Shown piece after piece: positions 35,921 to 45,942 of a DNA stretch of 64,000 nucleotides. The DNA is taken from NCBI GenBank assembly GCA_951394405.1, contig OX596341.1, positions 1,612,001-1,676,000 on the forward strand, read 5' to 3'. Source of the stretch: Coprinellus micaceus (taxonomy: Eukaryota > Basidiomycota > Agaricomycetes > Agaricales > Psathyrellaceae). Within the stretch, counting starts at the first letter, position 1. The number at the start of each line of letters is the position of its first letter. The notes beneath the pieces are model-generated. The model did no database searches. It saw only the letters and a program-made list of their open reading frames with translations, and was not told where the DNA came from. The position numbers were made by a program, and so were the translations under genes.

Positions 35921-36389
35921 TAAGGCATGTCACGAGTGCACCCACAGGTTGACCTGGATCTGTGGGGCAGGTACCTGCAGAAAATTATGCCTTACCTGGA
36001 TCTGTGCAGGTATTTTCCCACGGGTCACCTGTACCTGTGAGTCCAGGTTGTCACAGGTCAGGTCGCAGGTAATAGTGCAGGTGCCAAGCATAGTATAGGG
36101 CAAATACTAGTGTACACCCCCCAAAAATGGTATCTAACATTGTACATACACCTAAACTACATCACACAACTCACTAATGCAGTCATACAGACCCAATATA
36201 ACTTCCAGTGGTGACATCTGGCCCAGATGTTTGCACCATGCAAGTACCTGTGGTTTCAAAGCTGCGACCTGGATCTGTACAGGTTTGTTCCCATGGGTTA
36301 CCTGGACTTGCAGGTCAAGTTTCCCACGGGTATTCCCACAGGTCTACCTGCAAGTACCCACAGGTAGCCCGGACTCGTTACATGCCTTA
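35921..36389. mobile_element. 469-bp MITE of a second family
   Basis: The termini are TAAGGCATGTCACGAGT and the inverse of ACTCGTTACATGCCTTA, so the terminal repeats are imperfect. It is flanked by TTTGTAGG at 35913-35920 and 36390-36397. The interior has many CAGGT/ACCTG repeats. The 8-bp duplication again suggests a hAT origin. The duplicated target contains the AG of a splice acceptor. Confidence 0.88.
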
Positions 36390-36907
36390 TTTGTAGGTTA
36401 CAGGTATCGCTGCTATCATCGGCGAAGTGAGCCAGCTCATCGTAGCTCTCCAGAGAAAGATTAGTATGTGTTCTACCGAACTCACCAACCACTCGCTCAT
36501 CATTGCTGGCAGCGGTTGAGAGCAACATTGCGGACAAGCAACGACAGATCGACCATTTAAGCAACCAGCAGAAGATTCTGGAGGATCTCTTGGCCAAGCT
36601 CAAACTCTGCGCTGACGAAGGAAGCGATATGTTTGGTCGCCTCGCAAGCTTTTCAGATATGTGGAGCACGGTAAGCGGACGCATTCGCTTGAACCTTTGA
36701 GAACTAAACCTAAGCGAATCACAGTGCGCCGACGATGCGAGGAACCTCCTTAAAGTCGTTGCTAACGTTCACGCCGACAAGGGAGTCCAGGCGAGGATCC
36801 AGCTCATGAGTTCCACTTACAAGAGCGCAGCCGACGCTTTGGCTTACTATGCCACTTGCATCGACGGATCTCATCTTCCTTCCCCCGACGCAGCTCATAC
36901 CTCGTGA

Positions 36908-37818
36908 AGTCTTTACCTGTGACATGTGTATTATTATAACGTTCGGAAATATTGACACCTTTGGGCGTAAACAACCTCTGAACCCCTTGAGCCGTACTTC
37001 GAGTGGGTGGCGAGCACATTGAAGCAGACTGTCATCACCTCCGCAACTTTCACGGCTCAGGTGAAGTATCTCCCGGGTAGAGAGCATCGAATTGGCACCA
37101 TTATGGGACCCTAAAGCAATTGGCCCTTCGCCCACCCCAAACGGGACGTCGGGGGCAGCTCTTCGCCAAATCGGAAACCATATTGAAACCACATCCCGCT
37201 CCCCAAGATGGTAATCGAGCTAATTCGAGACCTTCAAGTCCTTCTCGTAAGATCCCTCCGCACGTACCGATCCAGACTCATGCCAGTGGGAAAGCGGGCG
37301 TTGTTCCAGTTGCTTGGAAGGTACCCTCAGGTGTTCGAGTTCGGGTAGCATGGCGAGCACGAGTCTCAGGTCAGGAGTAGAGGGAACCTGAACCAGCGGC
37401 AGTCTTGGGCGGGGAAGCACCCAAGCCCTGCGCTGTCAGCGGGGACGTAGATTTCCCGGTTTACGGACGCGTTCATGCGTTATTCGAGGAGGTCTTGGCA
37501 TTGGTCGAAATAGCTGTGAAGGTGTGTATATATCAGCTGACGCGCGATAGGGCTAGAGAAAGTGATAGAATACAATTGCTTCTCATGTTCTCCTCCTCCT
37601 GCCCTGGTTCAAACACCTCGCCGCCAACGTGCCCGTGTGCCTGATTGGCCAGTCCGATAGAAACGGTTGCATCTTCGTCCGCTCTCGATCCGACAATCCA
37701 AATAGCAGGTATTTTTTGGGAGTCCAGACTGTGGACAAAGCTTCATTGCTCGTGTTTACCTACTCCTTTCAATCTTTGGGGTCGCCAAAGGCGCGACATT
37801 AGTGTGCCTCCTAAATAC
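36908..37818. other. Intergenic, no gene seen
   Basis: Short frames only; nothing recognised. Confidence 0.4.
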
Positions 37819-38188
37819 TCACGAGTTGGGGGAGGGATCCATACCCCGGTCCCCAGGCCACTTCCCCCTAGAGTACCTTGGGCGCCTCGGATGGCGCGAT
37901 TGTGGTGCGAGCAACGGCCAATATGTAGGTATGCGGTGGAGGGCGAGCAGGAAGCGGATGGGCGTGGAGAGTTCCAGCCGCTCAAGGTTCATCCCACCGA
38001 TTTGCTGCGACAAGAACCAGAGGAAGGAATTCTCTAGGTGACAGCTCGTGCCACTGACACGGAGCGTCCCTCCCGGAACTGGTCTCTGAGATGGAGGTGG
38101 TCAGGGAAGGCGGGCGCGGCGACGGCCGAACGGCGTTTAGTTCTGCTGCTTCGACTTCATTGGGGACGCTATCCTTCATTGAGGGCAA
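37819..38188 (-). pseudogene. Possible F-box/LRR-like gene relic
   Basis: Two frames on the minus strand hold fragments in the style of mushroom F-box proteins: WHELSPREFLPLVLVAANRW in one frame and then LERLELSTPIRFLLALHRIP in another. They are separated by a stop and a frame change. No F box itself is seen. This is weak evidence; it may be chance. Confidence 0.25.
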
Positions 38189-38577
38189 TTCAGGTACAAG
38201 ATGGGTGGGGAGAGATTGGGGGGTGGAGAAAGGTTGATGAGGGAAAAGAGGCTATGGCTAATAACATGATGTTAGGAGAGGTTGGGGGAACATAAAGGAG
38301 GGGTGGGGTAAGATGGGGAGGTGAGAGCAATCGAAAGGCAGGAATGGTGGTCGCGGCGGAGAGCAGGTGGTTGAAACGGAAAGGGAGAAATAGGCAGAGC
38401 TGGTAACCAACGAAACGCACCCGGGTCGTTGATCGCGCCTCACTTGAGTTGGGTACTTATATGTAAGCGCATCACTGGTAGTAGGTTTGCCGGGGCAAGT
38501 CGCGTCTGTCCCCCCCTTTGAACGACCATCTGAGTCTTGATCACCTCTTTGCTATCACTGGCATTCCTCACCAGTTT

Positions 38578-39700
38578 TCAACCGTGCAGCCCCTGAGTCT
38601 GGGTACGGGTACCGCCCCATATTCCCTCGCTTCCGTCTTGGTTTGCATATCGGACTTGACTGTCACTTCCGTCTTGGCTTGCATATCGACCTGGGCCATC
38701 GCTTCCGTCTTCTGCAGCCCTGCACACCTGGCTGTTGCTTCCGGCTTGCTTCTCGGGCATCCTCTGACTATCGGTTCCATCTTGAGGAAGAGTGGTCGTG
38801 GGCTCTGAGAAAGCAGCATCTTTGTTATGCCTCCTTCGACGAGTAAAGTAGAGGGTGAGGGCGAGAAAAAGCGTAAGGCCAATGACACCCCCGACGGCCG
38901 CCCCGGAAATCGTGCCTACTCGGCTTTTCCCCCGGTCTTGGGATCCATTCTCTGGGGAAGGCGTTGGCGAAGGCGGCGCACTTGACTCGGGCCCTACAAA
39001 TGATTGCGCTTGGTTGATGTCTAACCTGTCTTGCTAAACAAATCGCTCAGTTTGCTTTGGGGCACGTTTCCGACCGAGAAGTAGGGACATTTCATACCTT
39101 GACGTCCAAATATGCCCATCCAGGGACAGATACGTCCGATGGTATGGGCCGCGGGAACCTGATCCGGACAATGAGCTCAAGGGGCGACTCCCGATAGAGC
39201 CATACATGCACTCACTCTCGGTGCGAAGTCATAGATGTGGGACAGTTGACGACATGAGTTGACCATCTTTCTGCGGTTTCAGACCGGGCATAATCTCAAC
39301 CCAGCAATGGGACGTACTCTTCGCTTGTACCGCCCTGGCAGAGCGCGCATGCACTCAACATATTGAAGTACACCGTGTTACACACGCACGACGTCGCCGC
39401 TTCAGGTGACTTGGGCCCGCCATAGTACCACGGTTCGCCGTGGACTAAAGGGTGCAGTGTAAATTCTATGTCGAGCCATAACACAATGATTAAAGCCTGG
39501 CGGAATGCAGACAGGTCAGAAAACCAGGACGCACGTCCACCTGGTGTGCAAGCGCCTCCCAACGACATCGCCACATCGCACGGACTTTGATTACGAGGAT
39601 TGAATGTCTATGGGGTAGAATAAGCGCATCTTCGTGTGAACGTGGTATGGTGAAGTATGCCATACCCATGGCCACCCCACGCAAGTCGTCCTGGTGGTGA
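38578..39700 (-). CDS. Surface protein D: Cys-rich ectodomain, one TM helix
   Basis: Minus strand. The exon near 39600 gives TFNPRNQSPC, followed by CVCNTVYFNMLSACALCQGG, WSTHVVNC, and IPSDVSVPGWAYLDVK. A juxtamembrane Pro/Ser linker with GPESSAPP follows, then a TM helix (ISGAAVGGVIGLTLFLALTL) with RRRRHNK and a short tail to the stop at 38578. The tail repeats a QDGSD/RYA motif. The first exon and the start codon are unclear: the expected short exon ending in Trp could lie near 39676-39715. All later exons have usable splice sites. Same family as A, B, C, E and F. Confidence 0.7.
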
Positions 39701-40273
39701 GGACATGGTGGACGCTCTGAAAGAGGCACCGCCTGCTGGCGGACGGATCCCAGCCAGGAAATCTTGAACCGTAGGAACATTCTCCCTGTCCGTCGTAGCC
39801 TCGTGGAAGGTCGAGTCGAAGATACCAAGGGGCGTGGTCTAACTTGGATCTCAAGAGCGTCCAAAGAGGTTTCTACGATACTTCACCTAGGAGAGATCGA
39901 TGTCGGAGTCGGATGACCCGTCATCACAGGTCCACTGACGACCCATTCACGATTGAAATCTTTGGTGGGGTTCCAGAAGGGCGCTTATGCCGAGGGGAGC
40001 TCTCGGCCGTCTCTTTCTGGACCTTACATCTGCCTCCATGAAGGAGGATCCGTTCAAAAGGTTGCTCTAGGGATTCGTACCAGTCAGATGCGGCGAGCGG
40101 CAGAGACTGTTACATTCCCCCACTTGATCGGACCCCTTGGGTTATAATCGCCGGAGACCAAGTATGGTACTTGCTTTCGCACTATTAACGCGCCTACCAT
40201 TATATAACATATCCTATCCTGACCTTATTCACAAAAAATCCCCACCCACCCTCAACAACCCTAGTCAATCACC
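39701..40273. other. Intergenic, probable divergent promoter region
   Basis: No gene is seen. It lies between the minus-strand surface protein D and the plus-strand pore-former-like paralogue 3. Confidence 0.4.
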
Positions 40274-41891
40274 ATGTCCGTCGTATCCCAACTTCAGGCA
40301 TCTCTCGCCACCGTCAAGGCGAACTTGGGCAGCGACGACATCATCAACCACCTCAAGGCACAGTTCGGCGATCCGAGAGTTCAAGCCAAGTTAGCGGACG
40401 AACGGGTTGAAGACACGCAAACGCTGGCCACGGACACGATTAGCGCCTACAAGTCATTTGATCAAGCCAAATCCACCCTCACTCAGCTCGGCGAAAACAA
40501 AGGATCGTGGCCCGGTCGATGGGAGAGTCTGTTCACGGTAAGACAAGCACCCCCGAGACGTGGTTGGCTGCTAAATGGCTTCCTTTGTTAGGACTACATC
40601 AAGACAGTCAGGGCGTCGCTCGATGTCCACAAAGAAGGTGTATCGTTCTTTGGTGGTACGTACGGAGGACTCACGAGGGCATGCGGTGGAGCATCTCAAC
40701 CACCTTTGTAGGCTTTAACAGCGACATCGTCCAGAATCTCGACTGGGACGAAACACACTTTGAAGAGGCGAAAGCGTTAATCAACAAGTATCTTCAGGTT
40801 AGCCTTTATCTCGCAAGGACCTGCTCGACTTAGAACTAAACCTAGCTGCTCACTCCTCAGAATCCGGCCGGCTCTCGTCTCGCGACCGGTTCCTCTAATG
40901 CTTCCCAGAGATACACGGATAACAGGCGGAGCGTGTCTCAATACCAGACCGACTTCTCGGGTTTCGTTTCCAACATGCGAGACGACAATAGGCAAGCCCA
41001 AATTCGGCTCCAAGGCGATATTGATAAGCTCAATGTCGAAATAGAGAGGTGCGTTGGTTGTCTCGCCTCCATCCCGAAATTTCGAGCCGCTGAGGTCCCC
41101 CTCATTACACAGGTACAACTCTGCTGTTGGTACCTTCCGCAGTTCGGCGAAGAGTTTCAATCTGACCACGTCGTTTGGCTCTAGGGGGAGAAAATCAAAC
41201 GAGCTCTTATCGAAGTTGCTGGGATTCCATCGTGGATGACCTGGGTGATCTCTGAAATCCTCGGCGTGAGCTTCAGCGTACCGCTATGTCCGCATGGTTC
41301 TGACCCGAGCAAAAGGTTCTCGGGATCTCAAGTGTCGAAGATGCTCGCAGGGCACTCGATGCCAATTACGCTGAACAACAGCGTGAGTCGCCGGCTTTAT
41401 TTGCTATTCACCGGCCACATCACCTTCTAATCTTTGTTCGAAGGTTTGAAGGACGAAAGGGAAAGCGTTCAGAAGGAGATTGAACAGAAGAACCAGATGG
41501 ACGCCGATCTTGCACGGGCAAATGATGCTTTGACGAGGCTGAATAGAGTGATCACTGACATTATACCTCGCCTCGACTCTCTTGCAAAGGAATGGGCAAA
41601 CGTTCGTTGTCGACTTGACTGGCCTCCCTTTTCATCATAATTTACTAACCAGAACCACCTTCTTCAGTATCACCACGACATTGTGTTGATCCAGCAAGAC
41701 ATGGTAGCTGCAGGTGATTCTGCGACGAAGCGCGTGAGTAGAGCCACTGAATACACAAGTGAGATCGTCACCTCACACCTCCACAGTCCCTTATCACTCG
41801 CCTCAAGCTCGTAGGTGGCTCGGTTGACGCTTTGGTTGCTGGGATGAAGGCCTACGTTAAGCTCGTCGATGGGTCTGGGTTGTTCAAGTAA
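40274..41891 (+). CDS. Putative alpha-helical pore-forming-like protein, paralogue 3
   Basis: The ATG at 40274 (MSVVSQLQASLATVKANLG) follows a short AC-rich leader. Exons 40274-40537 and from 40592 onward splice to helical segments (FEEAKALINKYLQ, QYQTDFSGFVSNMRDD) and a C-terminal coiled coil (LKDERESVQKEIEQKN; IIPRLDSLAKEWAN), ending with TAA at 41891. The layout matches paralogues 1 and 2. The central segment is different: instead of a Gly/Ala hairpin it has a short Trp/Ile-rich amphipathic stretch (GIPSWMTWVISEILGV). It could be a second component of a multi-part pore-former, but this is inference. One or two internal introns (41050-41190) are uncertain. No stop interrupts the accepted exons. 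Confidence 0.6.
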
Positions 41892-42318
41892 AATGGCTGG
41901 TCTGTGGAGTAGCTTTCGTGACACAATACGAGTTCCCTTGGCTCTAATGGCCCCTTGACCATCCACAAGTGAGCCCAAGGGATGAGCAAGATACTCGCAG
42001 GATCCTAAGAACTGGGGATAGACGGGAAGGCACGGCTTCTGGAAGGTGCGGAGAAGGGCTTTGGCAAGGAAGAATGGAGAGCAGGAACCTTTAGGCCATT
42101 CAATGCACTGTGAGGGAACGGCGGAGACTGGGCGCGCTTACAAGTCATTTCTGTGTACGAGAAGCTCGATTCCCAAAATCACACCTTCGCATTCTCATGG
42201 GGCGTTTAATACTCATTATGCCAAGTTGAGATGCCAAACGTCTATAAATGTCTACGCGACCAATGAAACCCTGATTCAAAGAAAGAAAGGAAGGGACGAA
42301 ATCTGAGTATAAAAACCT
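41892..42318. other. Intergenic between convergent genes
   Basis: No gene is seen; 3' flanks of the paralogue 3 gene and of the MFS gene. Confidence 0.4.
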
Positions 42319-44375
42319 TTACGCAGCCCCTTTAGAACCAGTTTTCTTCTCGCCAACCTCGTCATGTGCCCCGCTGTCCCCTAGCGGCTTGTTTGGGGTG
42401 AGCGCAAACAGCACAATCATGAAGGCCATCATTGCGACCATCCTGCGAAAGAGAACGTGCTTCGTGAGTGGGCAGGCCAGGGCAGGGGACCGTGAAGGAC
42501 GTACAGAGGGTGTAAGCTTTTGATGCTGTACTTCTGGGCGATAGCACCAGTCATGAACGGAATGATCGCGCTACCCGCCTGGCCAAGCGCACCAATCCAG
42601 CCAATAGCGCCTGTAAGGATCCACGGTGGCAGAATGCGTGCGGCCCGGTTCATGGCGATGGGGTACATAGGCCCCAGAAGCATTCCAATGAAGGATACCG
42701 TGACTGCGTTTCCCACTAGTGATGGCACGAACCAGACTACGAATTCAAGGCTGCACGGCAGGCAGTGAGCCGCAGGGAAAGGGATGCGATGGGAGAGAAG
42801 CGACGTACCCCAGTGAAAGGAATGCGTAGATATAGAACACGCGATGCTCGCCTATCCATTTGTTGATGGGTAGGAGCGCGACTCGGCCAAGCGCCAAACC
42901 TATGATTTTTAGGTCAACAAGTACCATTTCAGGATCAACACCCGCTCACCTCCGAAGAACCCGGACGAGATATAACCGGACGACGGGCCACCATTTCGCT
43001 CCTGGATGATATAGGTAACGATCCAGCCTGGCGATACATATGAGAACCCGAGGACTGGACATGGACATTAGTTACTCACCTCCAATCGTGACTTCGACTC
43101 CAACATAGACTAAAGCGAAGAACGCAAGGTAGTGCACCGTCCGTTCCGACATGATTTGCCGGAACTTCCTTTTCCCTTTCCCTTCAGCAACGACGTACAC
43201 ACGTTCACCACCTTCGGCTAAACAAGCTGGATGGGTAGACCGCTTAGTGTAAAGGGTCGTCGTACGGCACTTATAGGATGGGAACGAAGCAAGGCTCACT
43301 GTTTAGCTCCCTGAAGCGGAAGACGCCCCCCATGATGGCGGTGTTACACACAGCCAGCCCCAATGAGATGAGGTAATGGAAAGACCACCTATCCATCTGG
43401 GAAAATTGCGTCGCCACGAGAGGAGCGGTTAACGCTCCTAGGCCTGGTGTTACGAAATATCCTCAGCCTCTCGCGCTGCAGTTCATGTGACAATGACTCA
43501 CCGTACATGGCATGAACAATCCCCATCTTGGTCGCTTTGGAATAGGTGAGGGAACCGACAAAACCGTTTCCTTGTGCGTTCTGGGCAATGCAAGCTCAGA
43601 CAGACCATGAATTCGAGAAGCACACGAGGTCACCTGAAAGGCGAATCCCATCCCGTTGAGGAAATTGAAGGCGATGAAGCAAGGGAACGGCGGGGCAGAA
43701 GCTTGCACGGAGAAGGTGATGATCTGGAGGGCCGCACCTAAAGTTACATGCTAGCGCCTCAAGCATCGTTCACGGAAGCGCAACGATAAAGCGTACCCAA
43801 AAAGAGGACCTAAATCAATAACGAAAATGAGATATCAGATGATGGGCAATCTAGTTGGGCATACCTTCCCAAAGCCTAATCTGTCCGTGAGCCACACGTT
43901 GGCCAACGAACCAGAGATGTAACCCTGGAGGTACCGTCAAGGTCAACCCAACGGAACCCACGCCTTGAGCGTACCGTGCAGGAAATCACAAAAAAGAGGG
44001 ATACTATGATATAGCTGACCTATTGTTTCGCTTGTTTTCAGAAATGTGCGCGGAGACGAAATGCTGGGAGACACAAACTTTATATACCTCCTGCATTCGG
44101 GGAAGTAAAGGACCGGTGGATCCGTCGTTCCAACCGAGCATAAAAAAGGAGAAACAGAGAGCAGAGTATTGTATGTTCCCCGCCGCAGTCTGTTTCCTCG
44201 TCCGTGGTACTAGCACTTGCGTTCCAGGGACCTCCACTTCCTTGGGCGACTCTGAGAAGTCGCGTACCTTGGCATCAGGCGCCGACCTTCTTTCCGAATT
44301 GAGCAGGTCGTTTCCGTTATTGGGATGAGGAGAGGGCTGGGGCACAAACGACATCGAAAGCACCTCGTTGGACAT
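42319..44375 (-). CDS. MFS transporter, fucose-permease/BSC6-like
   Basis: Many short exons on the minus strand give a protein starting MSNEVLSMSFVPQPSPHP (44375) and ending with a soluble tail (KKTGSKGAA) at 42319. The first TM carries SALCFSFFMLGWNDGSTGPL, typical of fungal MFS proteins of the fucose-permease-like group. Later helices include GYISGSLANVWLTDRLGFGK (the TM2-TM3 loop), FIAFNFLNGMGFAFQ, ALVYVGVEVTIGG and ILTGAIGWIGALGQAGSAII. About 12 helices are expected. The in-frame ATG at 44516 is less likely because its leader is Pro-rich and not conserved-looking. The substrate is unknown. It is a plasma- or vacuolar-membrane protein by family. Confidence 0.8.
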
Positions 44376-45942
44376 GAGAGACGAGGTCAGGGAGGAGAGG
44401 GGATGCCTGGGGTCGGGGGTTATGGCCCAGGTATTTATGCCTTGACCCTGCAAATCCAAATGGAGAGGTGGGGAAATGCCGATATTTCGCCGCGCGGGGT
44501 CACTGGGGTAGCCCAAAGGGATGTGTAGACTGTTCAGGTGAAAGAAGTCGCGCTTAACGAGAGGTTATCGGCTTCAAAGGAGGTTGGTAAGCATGCCTAG
44601 AAACACGGCAGAAAAGGTAGAACCACTTTGGAAACTAGAAAACGAGGAGTCGGCCAATCAGGGTCTCCGAAGCATCTGGGAGTTGTTGAATCTTAAGGAG
44701 TGACTCACCAAGGCAATCGGTTCACTCGATGTGACGCCACGCAAGTGGGAGAATAGACCACACAAGCCCCCCGATGGCGACCCACTGTAGCGACAGCCAT
44801 CTGTGCAGATTACCGTAAGTCGTGCGTTCCACTCCCGTCAGGCACGGGATGAGGGGGTAGGAGCTGGCCAGAACCCCCGAAAGCCCGGGATGGATGAGCC
44901 CCTAGACCCTATGTCAGAAGGAAAAGTCGGCGATTCAGGCCCCGAATGTAGGCAACAAATATTTGTCAGACGGCAAATTCGAAATTCGGTGTAGACGCGA
45001 CTGGGCCGGGGAAGGGAACGAGATAACTGGGAGACCAGATCGAATATTTTGGCAAACCGGAAGGAAATGTCTGTGCTTTGGCATTGCGGTTGCGCTTGAA
45101 GCTTGAAATTACTAGGTGCCGCCCGAACACCAGCCGAGCACAATTCTGGGGGCAAAATCTTTTCCGGTCAATTTTCGAGGGTCCTGCTGTGTGCACGTTC
45201 AGGGTTGTCAGTCGCAGCGACGGCGCGAGTTCCGTCGACCTCGAGGTCGACGGATAGCAAGATCCGTCGTTTTGCATCTTGATACGTTCCCGAAGCGAGA
45301 TAACAAACAAAGCTGGGGAGCCCAGGATCCGAGTCCTGAAAGGGTCGAGGGAACGAAGCGATCCCAGATGTTGAACAGCTTGCATTTGTAGGGACCAACC
45401 CGCCTCTGTTTCTGACACCGAGAGGGTATCCGATAGGCCGCCATGGCTCGTCGGCAGGCGGGCAAGGGGTTCCGCAATGGAAACAATGGAAGACGGTACC
45501 AAGTCGAGCGGTGTGTTTGTTTACACGCCGCCGACACCTGTATTTGTCGGCAATCAGACGGCATGCCTCAATTTCCAAAGCCCGACAAAACTGACGTGTC
45601 ACGTGAGGGCCTCGCGTCGCGCTCCTCCTCTGGGTGCTAAGGTGCTTGCCGTCCCCTACACGGAATCCTCGTTTCCGGCCCTACGAGTTCAAAGATACTC
45701 CACCAAAACCGGCAGAGACCATGTTCCAGGACACATTCGTCGTCGCCAATTAAGGCCGAACCCAGTGTGGATTCCTGCGAAACTTGAAGAAGTTCCACAG
45801 CTGAACTGCGGTTGAAGAGGCTGCCAACTTGCGGCAGCGCGAAGGCGTGTGTATCTGTTTATGATACAATCGGGTATGTTGGAACCATATTTCATATTTC
45901 ACTGAATGGTCTTATTTATCACGACGGAAGATTTGGTTCAAG
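44376..45942. other. Long intergenic region, no gene supported
   Basis: Some overlapping frames of 100-180 codons exist on both strands near 44966-45602, but none has motifs or consistent splicing. The region contains the MFS promoter and the 3' flank of the receptor-ART gene. Confidence 0.4.

Larger units (their letters stand above)
34844..36907 (+). pseudogene. Pore-former-like paralogue 2, 3' part, with two further MITE insertions
   Basis: Homology to paralogue 1 resumes just after the KDZ element, at the conserved WVKYQ motif near 34860. It runs through the acidic helices, the Gly/Ala-rich hydrophobic segment (about 35757-35866, for example GVTIGAGTAGVIAALIVLG) and the second coiled coil to a TGA at 36907. 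A 308-bp MITE interrupts a coding exon at 35321 and a 469-bp MITE sits at an intron end at 35921. Apart from these insertions the exons keep their frames and splice sites. So the gene was inactivated recently and by transposition, not by decay of codons. Confidence 0.8.

Noticed and set aside
36121..36400. CAGGT/ACCTG repeats as a CRISPR-like or satellite array
   Set aside because: They are irregular internal repeats of a 469-bp MITE with terminal repeats and target duplication; no spacer regularity.
44966..45602. Minus-strand frames of 105-178 codons upstream of the MFS gene
   Set aside because: Frames overlap each other, have no motifs and no splice partners.
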